From positions 1,590,001-1,654,000 of the forward strand of contig NC_084610.1 of the NCBI RefSeq assembly GCF_033807715.1: 64,000 nt of DNA, given 5' to 3'. The stretch comes from Cololabis saira (lineage: Eukaryota > Chordata > Actinopteri > Beloniformes > Belonidae). The translations under genes and the position numbers were made by a program. Below the pieces are notes generated by a model. The model was not told the origin of the DNA, made no database searches, and worked only from the letters and a program-made list of their open reading frames with translations. Position 1 is the first letter of the stretch, and every line of letters starts with the position of its first letter. Of this stretch, positions 23,285 through 35,763 are shown one piece after another.

Positions 23285-24560
23285 ACTAACAAAGCCTCTC
23301 CGGGGGCTCGGCTGCAGCAGGTCCGCTGAAGTCGGAGCTGCAGAAGGTGCTTTTAAACCTAAATGCATGCATGAATTAACATCTGCCTGGAATGATTCAC
23401 AGCTCAGATGTCAGTACGCTGCAAAACGACACCACTCACAAGCCCACACCCGTAATTATACCTGAAAGATTCGGCTCGGACAGTCATGGATGTGAAATCC
23501 AGCGATGGAAACCATGAACCAGACTATAAATATGTTTATTTCTGCTGTAAAGTTCTACTTTTTAACCAGTAAGGTCCACCCTAGTGGTCAGTAGAGGAAA
23601 TGCACTTTGTTCCATGTTATGTTGGCTACAGCCCAAAAGTTGGAAACATTTTAACATGATTTAAAAAAAAAAGATAGACCTTTCTGTGGATATACAACAA
23701 CTTTAAAAAGAAAAAAAAAGGTCCGACTTACTCCTTAAACGAAAACAAATGCCACAAAGTAAATTAGAGCCAGTTTTGTTGGATATTTAACCTAATTTGA
23801 ATCTCCCAGAGATCTGTGGTGTGACTGCCAGCGACGGCGCTCCAGCGCTCTGTGTTTCCATGATGGAAAAGCCTCTAAAACAGCATCTCCACCTCCGTCA
23901 GGCTAATGAACTTCTTTTACGGCGAGCAGCTCTTTAAATCAGGGTGGGGCGGGATTCACCGAAGATTTTACAGACCCACGCCGGCGGCTGCACTCGAGTA
24001 AAGTCATTTAATCACCTGCGTCACGTGCGCGGCCGACACGGCTCCATTGGCCGGGGAAATGAAAAGAGAGGAAGAGGGAGCGATGTCCCGGCGCAGATAC
24101 AATCTTCCCATATGCAGCTCCTTAGAAGAAGACCAAAACAATATTTGGTTCCCACAGCATTTATTCATCCTGTTATACATCACAAAGTTGTCATGAACAT
24201 TTTCCTGATATAAATCAGTGCCAGGATCACAGAGGAGAAGCTCACAGGCCGAGCGCTCTTAAATCTAACAAAATCTAGCACTTGAATCGTGGTCGTTCTG
24301 GCAGCCTGGGGGCACGGCGGCGGGCTCCAGGCGTCAAGGCGCCACCTCAAATTCTCTGCTGTGGTCGGGTACTAGTCTCTCCCCACATGGCACTCATTTC
24401 TGGCTGCCGAGCTCCAGCGTGAGAGCCTCCTGCCTTTCCAGCGGTGAGGAGATGCCTGAACAATTACGCCGGTAATTAGGGGAGGGTGGATCTCCGCTCT
24501 GGCACGGCCAAAACCGAGCGAAGGGCCCGCGCCAGCGATCAGATGACGTACATCTCGGAG
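23285..24560. other. Low-repeat sequence, candidate conserved block at 24090-24240
   Basis: No gene supported. The words CAATATTTGGTTCCCACAGC and AACATTTTCCTGATATAAAT in 24140-24215 are of conserved-element type. Confidence 0.28.
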
Positions 24561-26314
24561 CGGCGAGGACGGAGCCCCGCGCGGCGCGCTACGGATGAAA
24601 TAAATAATTTACAGCTGGGGCAGGATTGGCGTTGACTGCAGCACACTTCTGCAGAACCGCTGGGGGAGAGCAGACCAAACAAGTTGAAAGGGAGGAGAAG
24701 AGAAAGAGCAGCGTGGCGCCAACGATCTTCAAAAGCCCAGATAGAAGTGACACGACTCACACCCTCTCCCATTGTGGGCTTCAGAGAGACTTCTTTTATT
24801 TGTTTCTTATTGGAGGAGGCAAAACTGTGTCATTAAGGCAATTCTTCTGCGGCTTTGGCTGAAGCGCCGGAGTCTGACAGACAGAACGCTTTGGTGATAA
24901 GCTAACTTATATGACAGATTGCGTCTTTATTGTGCACATTTCGTTATTAGCTCACATTTTCCCCGCAGTTACACGAAGAAGTGAAATCGTAAACATTAAC
25001 TCAGACTGGCTGACGGCCTTTTCGAGCTGTAAAAAAAAAAAAGAAAAACTCACGTTGGACATTTCTCCCCCACAACTCTCACACTTTACCCCAATCCGCC
25101 GAGAGAAAGGGACGCTAATCTGCAGCTCCGCCTGCGACTCGCCGCCGTTCCTGCTGCGTCTGGATGCAAAGTGTCAGTTAAACAACTGTAAACGTAAAAT
25201 GAAATGCTCCCTCTTCAGCCGCCGTCTCTTTGATCCCGTTTCACAACTTAGGAGACGAGCAACTTTGATCTTGACCCATTTCCTCATCACAGCGGCGGCG
25301 GCGGCGCAGTGAGATCTGTCACCGTGCAGGCGTTTACAGAAATCCGCCGGACAATGAGACGTTGCTCCGCGTGAACGCCAAGGCCCGCAACTGTCTGCAA
25401 TTATCTCGGCCACCTAGAATAAACACGACACTGATGTCTGTCTCGCATTATCTGGCGTCTCTCCAATGTCCCCGTTGTCACAGCCGGATGAGAGTTGATT
25501 TCTTGGACTTTTTTTTGTCTTTTTTTTAGCTGATATTCTGTCTGACATTTCCAGCGGGAACTCCCGGACGTCGAGGGCGGGCCTCGTCGAGCGGCACGGC
25601 CGTAAAACCCTCCGTCGCCAGGCACCTGTGACCTGCGCCGTGTCGCTTTTATTCTTCCGACTCCTCTCAGAGCAGATGAAGAGGGAGTTGTGGCCTATTT
25701 CTTTGGAGAATAACCTCTTTATTTGCAATTAATCCTCACTCCTCTGAGCTCTGCCTTCAATTTAGTGGAAGAAGACGTACAAGGCTAGAGTTACTTAACC
25801 TCCGGGCTTTAGGAAAAATGAAAAAAAAAAAAAAAAAAAAAAGAAGCCCGAGACATATGAACTCAACCTAGATTTCACTGTCGTATGAAGAGCAATTTTC
25901 CAAGTTAGGGGTGTTAAAACGGCACGATTAAGTCATTATTGTGCCTCCGTACCGTGATGTCTTCGCTAATGTGTCTGCTCACGTGTGGACATTTCCCCAG
26001 AAGTGGAAAAAAGACGACATAAACGACTAATTTTAGCTCATCCACGCTTATAAATATTGACGTCACGTAGTTTAAGAGCTCGTGACTTTAACGTTCACAC
26101 TCGTTTGTACTGAAGGCCTCACTTAAAGGCACGGTAGGAGATTTCTGGACCGAGTCACATCTGTCGATATTTGAGATAAAACGTCAACAAAACACGGCTA
26201 GCTACTCCGTCTGTGTCCGTCATGTGAAAACACCCCCCCGTAGTGACCCCCCCCAGCTCAAACCCTTCCCCAGTCAGGGACTGGATTGCACTGGTGTGTT
26301 GAAGTGTTGACAAC
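24561..26314. other. Low-repeat sequence with A-runs at 25820-25841
   Basis: No gene supported. (GGC)n occurs at 25292-25306. The 133-codon plus frame 24911-25312 has no recognisable domain. The segment 26120-26280 may be an old repeat. Confidence 0.3.
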
Positions 26315-26763
26315 CAGAGTTATTATCGTTCACGAAAACGAACGAAATAACGAAAACTAAAATTGAAAAAACTATATTGTTAACTGAACTAAATTAAAAT
26401 TAAAATTAAAAGACAAAAACGATAACTAACTGAAACTATATTGCGTGTTTAAAAAACAAACTAAAACTAACTTAAATTATAATATAATTTATATAGTATA
26501 ATTTACTCCGTTTTCGTCCCTGTCAATATGAGCCTCTTGGTATGATCAATTTATTCCGTTTTTATCTCCAACTGGCAGCTACGGCACCTTAACGCCTCAT
26601 GGTCAAACTAATAAAAACTAAACTAAAACTAAGCATTTTTGAAAATATAAAAACTAATAAAAACTAGCAAACCCACACTAAAAACGAATTAAAACTAACT
26701 GAATTGAAGGAGAAAAAGTCAAAACGAAACTAAAATGAAAAATTCAAAACTATTATAACCCTG
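26315..26763. mobile_element. hAT-type element rich in AACTAAAA
   Basis: 449 bp with perfect flanking TTGACAAC (26307-26314, 26764-26771). Ends CAGAGTTATTATCGTT and, from the right, CAGGGTTATAATAGTT. The interior has clustered AAACTAAAAC and ACGAAAACGA words; no frame. Confidence 0.95.
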
Positions 26764-27384
26764 TTGACAACAAGCTGTTATCACCTATGTTACTTAGCAA
26801 TTAGCATTTCTGTGAGTTTGAAATGACGAAACTCTATTTATTTCTTATTTAAAGATGTTGGTTGTATAAACAGCCTGCCGTGACTGGTTGTGAGTGAGTC
26901 CAGCGGCGAGTGAGTTCACAGAGGTGATGGTTGGTTAATGAGCTGGAAGCAGCTACCGTTGATGGCTGCTAATGAGGGCTAACTGACGGACGTATGGGCT
27001 GATGGCCCGATGGCCCGATGGCCCGATGGCCTCCAGCTGGTCGAGCCAAAGCAACCGGCTCCTCCTGTCGGGCGAGCTTTGCTTGGAAGCCATCCTAAGG
27101 TTTCTTTTTTCCAGACAAAGTTCCGACTTCTTACCTTCCGTTCTAACAGTTTCGGCGGTTCTCCCTCATTTCATTTTTTGCGGCTCCAGACACATTTGTT
27201 TTTTGAGTTCTTGGTCCAATATGGCTCTTTCAAAATGTTGGGTCGCCGACCCCTGAGCTAGTTGCTTAGTTTTATCTTTGGTGTTATGAAGTACCGAGTA
27301 AGGTTCTTCCAGCAGAAGTCCCTCCATATTAATGAGTTTTTTGATGTACATTGTGTCTCACACATATTTTGGCATGTGTTGCAT
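26764..27384. other. Unassigned, with a 9-bp tandem repeat and a hAT end stub
   Basis: GATGGCCCG is repeated about four times at 27000-27031. From about 27168 to 27255 lies the right end of the 19855 hAT family (GCGGCTCCAGACACATTTG to GCCGACCCCTG) without a matching left end. Confidence 0.65.
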
Positions 27385-28115
27385 CAGTACTCAAGTTGTA
27401 AAAAGAAATCAGGGGGGATGGTGGATTTTATCATATGGGGACAGATAATTTGTGCTGATTACAAATAATATAATATATTACAAATAATAGCAGTGACCAA
27501 AACACCTGCAGAAATACTGCAGGAATGACATAGCAGCAGTTAAATGCAGCCTTCTGTAAGCTTTAAATATCCACTGGGCTTACATCAAATACATCAAAAC
27601 ACAACAATAAAAAACACTTTTCTGAATTTTTTTCTAAATTTTAACAAGAATATTTGTCTTATTTCTAGTTAAAATGTCTCATTTTAGTAAAAAAAATCTC
27701 ATTACACTTAAAACAAGACTCATCACTGGAAAAAACAACAATTTTCTTCTGTTTCAAGTAGATTTTCACTTGAAATAAGTAGAAAAATCTGCCAGTGGAA
27801 CAAGATTTTTTCACTTGTAATAAGAAGATAAATCTTGTCCCATTGGCAGATTTTTCTACTTATTTCAAGTGAAAATTTACTTGAAACAGGTGAAAATTGT
27901 CAAATAAGTTATTTTTCTGGTGATGACTCTAAATGTTGAAATAGCAGTAAAACCACATTCATTGATGAAATGACATAAGGGATGGAAAGGGGGGATGGCA
28001 GTTTTACAGGGGGGATGATTTGGACCGTTTTTATTTCAGGGGGGATGATTTGGATTGTTTTTATTTCAGGGGTAGGGATGCCGTCCCCCCTCATCCCCCC
28101 TCAACTCCAGTACTG
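27385..28115 (-). mobile_element. hAT-type element, inverted partner of 44438
   Basis: Inverted ends CAGTACTCAAGTTG and, from the right, CAGTACTGGAGTTG. It is the reverse complement of 44438-45354 over most of its length but has only two or three of the 31-bp units at its right side. An internal hairpin built on TTCACTTGAAATAAGTAGAA lies at 27740-27900. No target duplication is left. Confidence 0.85.
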
Positions 28116-28435
28116 ACCCTGGTGTCGCCCACATGTCATGAGCTCGAATGTTTTTAGGGCTTTGAAGGGCCCGGTCTGGCCCAAAGGTTTTGAAGAACTT
28201 GGGAATATCTGTTGGATATTTCTCCAGACTCCACGACGTGAGTCAAAGCTAAAGGAAGCTACAGATATGAGCCCCTTCTGGCCCGGTTTCTACCCGGGTT
28301 GGTCCTGGTTGAGTACCTGGTCCACGAGTCAGCAGGTCGTCCACACGGTGCCAGACCTGGTGACCTGACAGAACTGATCTCTGAACCTCCGGATGGATCA
28401 TCCAAGCAGAATCATCCAAGCTTTTTTCTCTTTTG
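28116..28435. other. Unassigned
   Basis: No gene or repeat recognised. Confidence 0.35.
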
Positions 28436-28947
28436 TGCATGTTTGCAGGCCGGAGCTTCGGGAGCTGCGGACTGGCCTGCGGTCCCGGTCCCCCCCCCGA
28501 CCCCTGGTCATCCCGCTGCTGCTTCCACCTGCCTGCGCCCCCCCCACCCCTGGTCATCCCGTTGCTGCTTCCACCTGCCTGCGCCCCCCCCACCCCTGGT
28601 CATCCCGTTGCTGCTTCCACCTGCCTGCGGTCCCCCCCCCACCTCTGGTCATCCCGTTGCTGCTTCCACCTGCCTGCGGCCCCCCCCCCCACCCCTGGTC
28701 ATCCCGTTGCTGCTTCCACCTGCCTGCTGTGCTGTTGACGTCCTCGACCTCCCAGTCTGGCCCTCGGCAGGAGGGTCCCCCCTTATGATCCAGGTCCAGG
28801 TCCCGGTTTCTTCCCTCCTAAAGGGGAGTTTTTACCTGCCATTGTTTATGTAATAATTGCTCGGGGGGTTTATGTTCATGTTCTGGGTCTCTGGAAAGCG
28901 TCTAGAGACAACATCTGTTGTATTAGACGCTATACAAATTGAATTGA
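28436..28947 (+). mobile_element. TTGAA-tailed retroposon, copy e
   Basis: Plus-oriented copy ending ATACAAATTGAATTGAA. It carries an expanded tandem repeat in its 5' part. Proline-rich frames here are artefacts. Confidence 0.85.
28490..28730 (+). repeat. Tandem repeat (44-51 bp) inside retroposon copy e
   Basis: Five units of the TGGTCATCCCG...CTTCCACCTGCCTGC type, reverse complement of the arrays in copies c and d. Unit length varies because C-runs differ. Confidence 0.9.
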
Positions 28948-29659
28948 AAAAAAGAGAGGAAATATTGGTTCACCTGCAGATCTCACCTTCTTCCTTTAAA
29001 GTACGGTTGAAGAAAACAAAATTAATGAACACAAATAATGACGCTGTTGTTCAGGAACAAGTACTTTTCCACATTTCTTGCAGTCCCCTGTGTCTGTGTG
29101 AGATTTGGTGCGTTGGACGAACGCCTTCCCCTGGAGATATTCTTATTCCCGAGCGACTGCAGCAGACTGACGGCTGGCGATGACAGTTTAAACAATCCGG
29201 GCAGTCCTCCAAATTGATTAACATCAGTCCACTGTGTGTGTGTGTGTGTGTTTGAGGTGGAGTAATATAAACAGCAACTAAAGTAATAAACCATCAATTG
29301 TACTTCCGTGAAGCGATAATTACAATAACCTATAAATTAAATTTAATTGACCAGCCTGGAAACCTCTTCTGATTGGACGCCGGCTGGACGAAGAGACAGC
29401 TCCAGGCTAAGCAAACACTTCTCTTTCCACGTATAAACACACTGTTTTCATATAATCTGTGAGAGAGCAGGGTGCTGCTTTTGGCAGATAATCAGAAAAA
29501 GTAAATCGTGCACTCGGAGTGACGCTGTAGAGATAAATGAGGCCGTTTCCCTCTCCGAGTTTTTGAAGGAACCTCACAAATACATCTCACTTTGTCGCGT
29601 TCCCGCCATCCCCCTTTTTTTCTTCGGCGGCTCGGAAACGCCACTAAAATATTCAGGAG
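28948..29659. other. Low-repeat sequence
   Basis: No gene supported. A short (GT)n lies at 29235-29251. The part 29320-29480 is AT-rich with TAAATTAAATTTAATTGACC. Confidence 0.3.
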
Positions 29660-30060
29660 CATCCTCCAGCCGCCTTATTTTCGTTTTTATTGTGCATGAT
29701 ATAAAGAGGAGCAATTATTTGATTTCAGAGTTATGAAAACATGTATGTTATGAGAAAACAAGCAAGTTACGCTTTAATTGGTGCTATTTTTCACGGCGCT
29801 GGCAAGGTACTTACCTCCTTGGCACCTTTTTTCTCCTCATAAAATTACACATTCATATTCCTGAATGGAGATGAAAATTTCATTTTGCTTTATTTTGCCG
29901 TAATTGGAATGCATGGTGTGTACCTGCGACTCATTTATTTGACGCTACAGTAATGCAACTATATTGCTCTCAGTAATAGCGCTCATAATGTGGAGAAATT
30001 CTTTCAATTAATACAGTAAATTCTGAAGATAATACACTTTATTCTGGGTTTTTAGACTTG
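29660..30060. other. Candidate conserved non-coding block
   Basis: Long stretch free of repeats, rich in homeodomain-like words (GCTTTAATTGG, GCCGTAATTGG, TTCAATTAATAC) separated by mixed sequence without stop-free coding signal. Among the best conserved-element candidates in the window by appearance. Confidence 0.4.
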
Positions 30061-30829
30061 GGAGGATGTATTGCATGTAGAGGCGGAGTACGCCGTGGGA
30101 TTTGTTTCATTTGCTGCCAATAAGAAGATATAAACAGAATCTAGACTCACGGTTCTTCTGCTAAACATCATATTACAGATAATTGTTTGATTTTCTTTCC
30201 CTCTGTTTGTGGCTCGTCCTCAAACTTGTGTTGTTTTGTACCGAAATCCAGCCAAACTGAGACCTGGTTGAAACAGATTTCCAGATAGCTGCATGACTTG
30301 GGTAACTGAACTTCTGCTCCATCTCTAAGGGAAGATCCAGCAGCCCTGCAGAGGTAACTTATCTCAGCGGCTTGTATTTGTGATCTCTCTCTTTTGGCCA
30401 CAGTTGGTGACAGTAAATGAAGGTCAGAACGTAAATCCATCGATAAACGGAGAGTTTTGCCCTTTGCATCAGCTGTGACTTCCCCACAAAAGATCAGTAA
30501 AGAGTTTTACCGCAAATTTCGGCCCTGTTTTCCGACTGAGGACCTGGGTCTCAGATTGGGGAGTGCTGACTGTCATTGCCTACCTGAAGATCTCTGCATC
30601 AACGGCACCAACAGTAGCACATCATCTGCATAGATCAGGGTTCAGTAAAATGGCAATTAATGTCAGCAGGAGGGTAAATGGACCTACGTCAGGTTGAACT
30701 GCTATTTTAAGCCTCTGACAAGACTTATAAATGTCCCAAAGACGGTACAACTTTTAAAGAAAAAGCATGAGCCAACGTGGAATAATGTAAAAGATCCCAG
30801 ACGTAGCTCACTCATTACAACATGGCATG
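30061..30829. other. Unassigned
   Basis: No gene or repeat recognised before the telomeric array. Confidence 0.35.
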
Positions 30830-30967
30830 TAACCCTAACCCTAACCCTAACCTCTAACCCTAACCCTTGCACTAACACTAACACTAACCCTAACCCTAAC
30901 CTCTAACCCTAACCCTAGCACTAACACTAACCCTAACCTCTAACCCTAACACTAACCCTAAACCCTA

Positions 30968-31031
<64 letters not shown>

Positions 31032-31050
31032 GCTAACCCTAACCCTAACC
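30830..31050 (-). repeat. Interstitial telomeric repeat array
   Basis: About 220 bp of CCCTAA units with variants TAACCTCTAACC, CACTAA and AAACCCTAA. On the minus strand this reads TTAGGG, the vertebrate telomere repeat. Confidence 0.95.
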
Positions 31051-31421
31051 TTCTACAAAAGACCCCTCACCTAAATCTCTCCTCTCCGGACTAAACCGCA
31101 ACCCCCCCCCCCCTTCTCCCCCTCTAAAACTCACAACTCTCCTCTCAAAATGCACCCACTAGCCACATACTAACACACCGGATCCTCCATAATCCGACTA
31201 CACTCATAAGGGGTACCCAGTTATCCTAATACACCATACAGCACATCTCAAAACAAAACTCTGATACTAACTCAGAGGTACCACACCATACGCCACTGAC
31301 AAAGTACTTTAGTGCATACGGATCTCAAACTGGATGTACGATGGAGAGCTTCAGCAATCTATGGAATCGCTAACGAGCGTAGGAGGCAGAAGCGTATTGG
31401 TTTCCCTCAGGGGGCCGTAAT
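31051..31421. other. G-poor sequence inside the telomeric array
   Basis: The first 200 bp have very few G on the plus strand and include a run of 12 C near 31102. After about 31300 the composition becomes ordinary. No homology to the rest of the window is seen. Confidence 0.6.
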
Positions 31422-31501
31422 CACTAACCTAACACTAACCCTAACCCTAACCCTAACACTAACCCTAAATCCTAAACGCTAACCCCTAACCCCTAACCCT
31501 C
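31422..31501 (-). repeat. Interstitial telomeric repeat, second block
   Basis: About 80 bp of CCCTAA units with degenerate members (AACACTAACC, AAATCCTAAACG, AACCCCTAACCCC), same orientation as the first block. Confidence 0.93.
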
Positions 31502-33362
31502 CTATGACGTTTTTTAGTCTTGACGGGGGTTTGAAAGAGCAATTTATTTCAATATAGCTCCATGTGCTAACCTTCATTGAAGATTTTGCTCCCAACTGTT
31601 TTGATTCATGGCATTTTGGCCCCTAACAACACTTTACCCTCATTACCGTCTAATTATAGGCGTAGAGTTTATTTAACTCTGGAAGGGTCCTTTAAGTTAA
31701 GGATAAGGCTCATTTGTCTGTGGTGTTGTAACAAACTCTTTCTCAACACTGTGTTTGAACAGTCACGACAACAACTTGAGTAAACACATGTGGGATATAT
31801 ACGAGTCCAATTTTATTGACTCTTTGAAGGCTTTAATAACACGCTGGAGTTGTTTGGATGTTCGATTTATTGACCCTGGAATTCAGATAAATACATTCTT
31901 CAGGAACCGCAGTGAAGGAACGTCAGTGTCTTGTGTTGCAGAGGACAGCATCACATGAATCATCACACATGTCAGAGCTGTTGTTACCGTCCTTAACGTT
32001 TACCCAAGACGGAAATTACAGTTAGATTTAATTACAAATAAGGCCACAGTCTGGCAAGTGAAACATTTCACAGATCCTCCTGAACACATTCTTTCTTTGT
32101 CTCTTTTTAAGCGAATGCATCCTCAGATGAACAACAAAATGCAACTTTTTTCGTTTTGTTATTCCTTATGTAACCAAAATAAGGCAAAAAAAAGGGGGGG
32201 GGGCGGTTTTATATGCTGTTATCTGTTTAAACAGATTTAAACCAAAAAAAACCTCCAGTATTTGTTCTGTAGAGTCTGCAAACCCTCCTGAGCCGCGATG
32301 CTGAGCTGCAGCTCAGATATGCTTCCAGAGGAATGCATGCAGATGCATTTCCAGAGGAAGTTTGATTCCCGCGGGAGCTCTGAGCCTTCCCCGGGGGATC
32401 GGCTGGGTGAAAATGAAGACGCCCCCGTCCCTGACGGGGTCCCCCTGGAATCCCACGACCGGGACCTGAGAGATGCTGCTTGTTTACATGTGTTTATGCA
32501 TGCACACACACACACATGCAGCCAATCATGGCCGTACTGTAAAAGAGCAAACACATGTGTTCTCAGATCAAAACACTCCAGACATCAAACATGGATACTT
32601 GGAGAATGCACAGTACCATCTGACAGATTCTTGTTACCTTTTTCACTTCTGTTCTGACTTTAAGAGTTCTGAAACGTGTGGTTTCTTTAGAGGACACAAC
32701 TTCCCGAGGTCTTAAGTAAAACGTGTCTTTGCAGCTCGGTCCATGACGGCTGATTTCAGAGGTGGATCTGAGTGTGGCCTGCAGCTTCCTGCAAACCAGG
32801 TCAGAGGTACAACTAATGCAGAACGACCCCATTTGTGATGTCACCGTGTCCTCAAACAATGTCTTTCAGACTCCGCCTCCCCCATGGTTGTTTTAGTCGG
32901 GGGGTTTTAGATTTGTTTGTCACTTGAGGAACTAATTCAGGCTCACAGCAAAGCAAAAATGACTTTTTTCATCGTCCGTCCCCTTTAACTTCAGTATCTT
33001 TAGTTGGAGTCCTGGTGCAGCCCAGAACCGTGTCAGGCCGGGTCGTTTCATATCCCAGCAGCCAAAACCGGGGATTTTATTGACATTTTGGGGGACTGTT
33101 TTTTCTTCTATCGCTGGACGATGAGACTCGTTGGGAACATAACGATCCAACAGATGTTAGCTCGGTGGTCGGCACCGTCTCCTTCCAGAGGTTTCCTGGT
33201 TCAGATCTCACTTCAAGTCTCTCTGTGACGTTTGCACGTTCCCGCCGTGCTTGAGGGGGGTTTTCCGGTTCTTTTCATGGTGGGTGGGCTGAGTTTCCAA
33301 TGTGTCAATGATGCGTGTCCCTGCAGTGGGCGGGCCGAGTGGACGTAGACGGTGGATGGACG
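31502..33362. other. Unassigned low-repeat sequence
   Basis: No gene supported. A 119-codon frame at 32298-32657 lacks a recognisable domain. A short CACACA run lies at 32503-32515. Confidence 0.35.
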
Positions 33363-33387
33363 GATGATGATGATGATGATGATGATG
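33363..33387 (+). repeat. (GAT)n microsatellite
   Basis: Eight consecutive GAT units. Confidence 0.95.
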
Positions 33388-34009
33388 TCACTGTACGTAG
33401 ATAAAATGAAGCTGCTCAACAAGGATCATTTTCCAATGACCTAAAATCCCCAAATTAGGTGACTTGACCAACATTTTAGTTGTTTTTCTTCATATTTTCA
33501 CATCCAGACCGTACACCTCAGAGACAGGGGGGGTCTGTCTTCTACCTTTGGCCCTTCGAGTACTGGGTAAGCCATGACCTCAGTCCATGGTCCATCAGTC
33601 TCCAGAAGGAGCTTAATCTTGTCCATATTGGTCGATAGATACTCAATGTTAAAGACCGAGAACATTTGAGTCTCGACGAGCGTCACGCAGGAAGTGATCC
33701 GGTCCTGGTCCAACCCTGGACTGCAGCTGGACGCTCGGGGACGCTCGGGGACGCTCGGGGACGAGCGGGGACGAGCGGTGACGTCTCAGGTGGAGAGCCG
33801 CCTCAGATCCCAGCGGAGCTCGCGGGTGTCGTCTTACACATGCTCTGAAAAATCAGCGGATTCAGGAAAAACGTCCAGCTCGCTCTGTGAAGCGGCTTCA
33901 AACAGATGCGAGGTGTGCGATGACTGCATGTCACAATTGTTGAAAGCCCCCACTAAGCAGCAAAGTAAACCATTTAGGGTAAAGTATCTGCGTGCTCTTT
34001 CCTTTGATT
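33388..34009. other. Unassigned, with a 10-bp tandem repeat at 33728-33777
   Basis: GGACGCTCGG is repeated three times, followed by related GGACGAGCGG units. No gene is supported. Confidence 0.5.
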
Positions 34010-35172
34010 AGCAACTCTTTGAAATGGTATAATGCTGTGATTATGTGAAAGGCCCGGCGAGCGTGTGGTTGGAGCTGAATATTTTCTCTGAGACACTGGG
34101 GGGAAATGAAGAAAACGGGAGAGAGAACGAGAGATAAAGTCAGGGAAGGAGAAGGAGGAGGACTATTACAGGCAGAGAGCAAGCCCTCTTTGTACAGACA
34201 CTGTGACGCCAGATGGCTTCTTCTAATAAATATTCAACCTTAACTCAGTTCCCATGTAACTTCTCTTTCTCCCTGCCTCTCGTTTCTGTACGGCTGCCAG
34301 CACACCCACACGTTTCTGGGCCAGCAAAATGATTACAGTAAAGCAAACAAAAAGGGAAAAAAAAAGAGGAGGGGAGGCTGGGGGTGTTTGACAGAGGAAA
34401 CGGGCCGACAGGGTCCTGTATACAGAGAGATAGGCTGGTAGTGTGTGCTGAAAGCTGCCCACTTTTTTTTTTGTGTTCATCCGGGTGGGGGTCTGTGTTG
34501 TAGAGGGAAACAGAGAGGTGGGAGAAGAAGGGGCGGTGGGGTCGGGGGGGTGTACGGTCCTCTGCGGTCGGAGCTGGTGTGATTGTTGGAGACGGAGCAG
34601 AGAAAGAGTCTATTCTCAGGGCTGATTGTTTACCTAGTGGGGAGAAGCCATTCCAGCATCCTCTGAAGTGGCCGAGAGAGAGAGAAAGAGAGAGAAACGG
34701 CGTAAGATACGAGCGAGGGAAATAATTCTCCATCGATGAGAGCTGGGAGGCCTCCTGCGTCACCCACACCTTTGATTTCTGAGAGCGGCGGTGGCGGCGG
34801 CGGCTCCTGAACGGGCTCGGGGAGGACGACTGAAACCACCACATCAAACTCACGTCTGTGCAACTTCTTTGTTTATCGAAGGAATGTGCTTAAACGCCAC
34901 CACGTTGCGCTTGTTTACACGCCGCCGTGTGTTCCGTTGTGCCCGTAAACACGGGCATTACGAGCGAGAGGCAGACAAACGGACTTAGAAAGGTAGCTGT
35001 CTGCTTTACATCAGTCCAACCAGGAGCACGTCCATGCGGTCGCATTTTGCGGCATCAGCATGCGCGTTCATGCTGTTCCCAACCTGCAAAAGTGCGTCAC
35101 TTCCCACAGACGTCCACCTTAAAATATCTGCATTCATAGCTGAAATGAAGGCAGTCATGTCGCCCTAGTGAA
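34010..35172. other. Low-repeat sequence, candidate conserved block at 34010-34100
   Basis: GGTATAATGCTGTGATTATG and flanks look conserved-element-like. A GA-rich run lies at 34673-34698. A 202-codon minus frame (34245-34853) is Ser/Pro-rich, has no domain and overlaps GA/CT-rich sequence, so it is not called as a gene. Confidence 0.3.
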
Positions 35173-35175
35173 TGA

Positions 35176-35760
35176 CTGCGTTTCCATGCATCAATAACCC
35201 TTTTAAAACCCCAATATTGGCAATAACCCGAATTTGCACGGCCATGTAAACACCAATAACCCGTTTGAATAACCAGAATTTGCTCATATTCGGGTTTTTA
35301 AAAACCCGAATATGACCCCTGGGTTACTCCTTTTAAAAGGAAACGCCTAACGGAATATCCCCATCAAACGGAACAGGAATGTGTTTTCTGCACATGCTCT
35401 GTTCACAAGGAATCCTGGTCTTTTGAGTCCAGGAAGTTCTTATAAACACGGAGAAACAAGACCAGGAGGAAACTAATCACTTCATAAATGTAATGAAGGA
35501 TATGAACATTTCTGCATTTGTAGACGGTAGAAAGTACCGGGATAGAAGATTTACAAGAAGGTGAGAGAAAAGTTGCGCGAAGCAGCATTTGTTTTGAATT
35601 TGGATACAGGAAGAAGAATCAGAAGAATCACGTTCTCCGTGCGTCGCTGGTTTGATCCAGATATCCTGAATGATTAATTACCATGTAAACGGAATATTCC
35701 CAATGTTTCAGTAACCGGAATATTAGCAATAACCCGAATTTTGACTGCATGTAAACGTAG
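35176..35760. mobile_element. Harbinger-like TIR element
   Basis: Flanked by TGA (35173-35175, 35761-35763). Inverted ends CTGCGTTTCCATGCA and, from the right, CTACGTTTACATGCA. Sub-terminal CAATAACCCGAAT words recur in both arms, and a perfect hairpin of ATTCGGGTTTTT sits near 35300. Non-coding. Confidence 0.75.
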
Positions 35761-35763
35761 TGA

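Noticed and set aside
28299..28853. 184-codon proline-rich frame
   Set aside because: It lies in a retroposon copy and its tandem array; similar spurious frames appear in copies c, d and h.
34245..34853. 202-codon minus-strand frame
   Set aside because: Low-complexity Ser/Pro composition, overlapping frames of similar length, and no domain or splice context.
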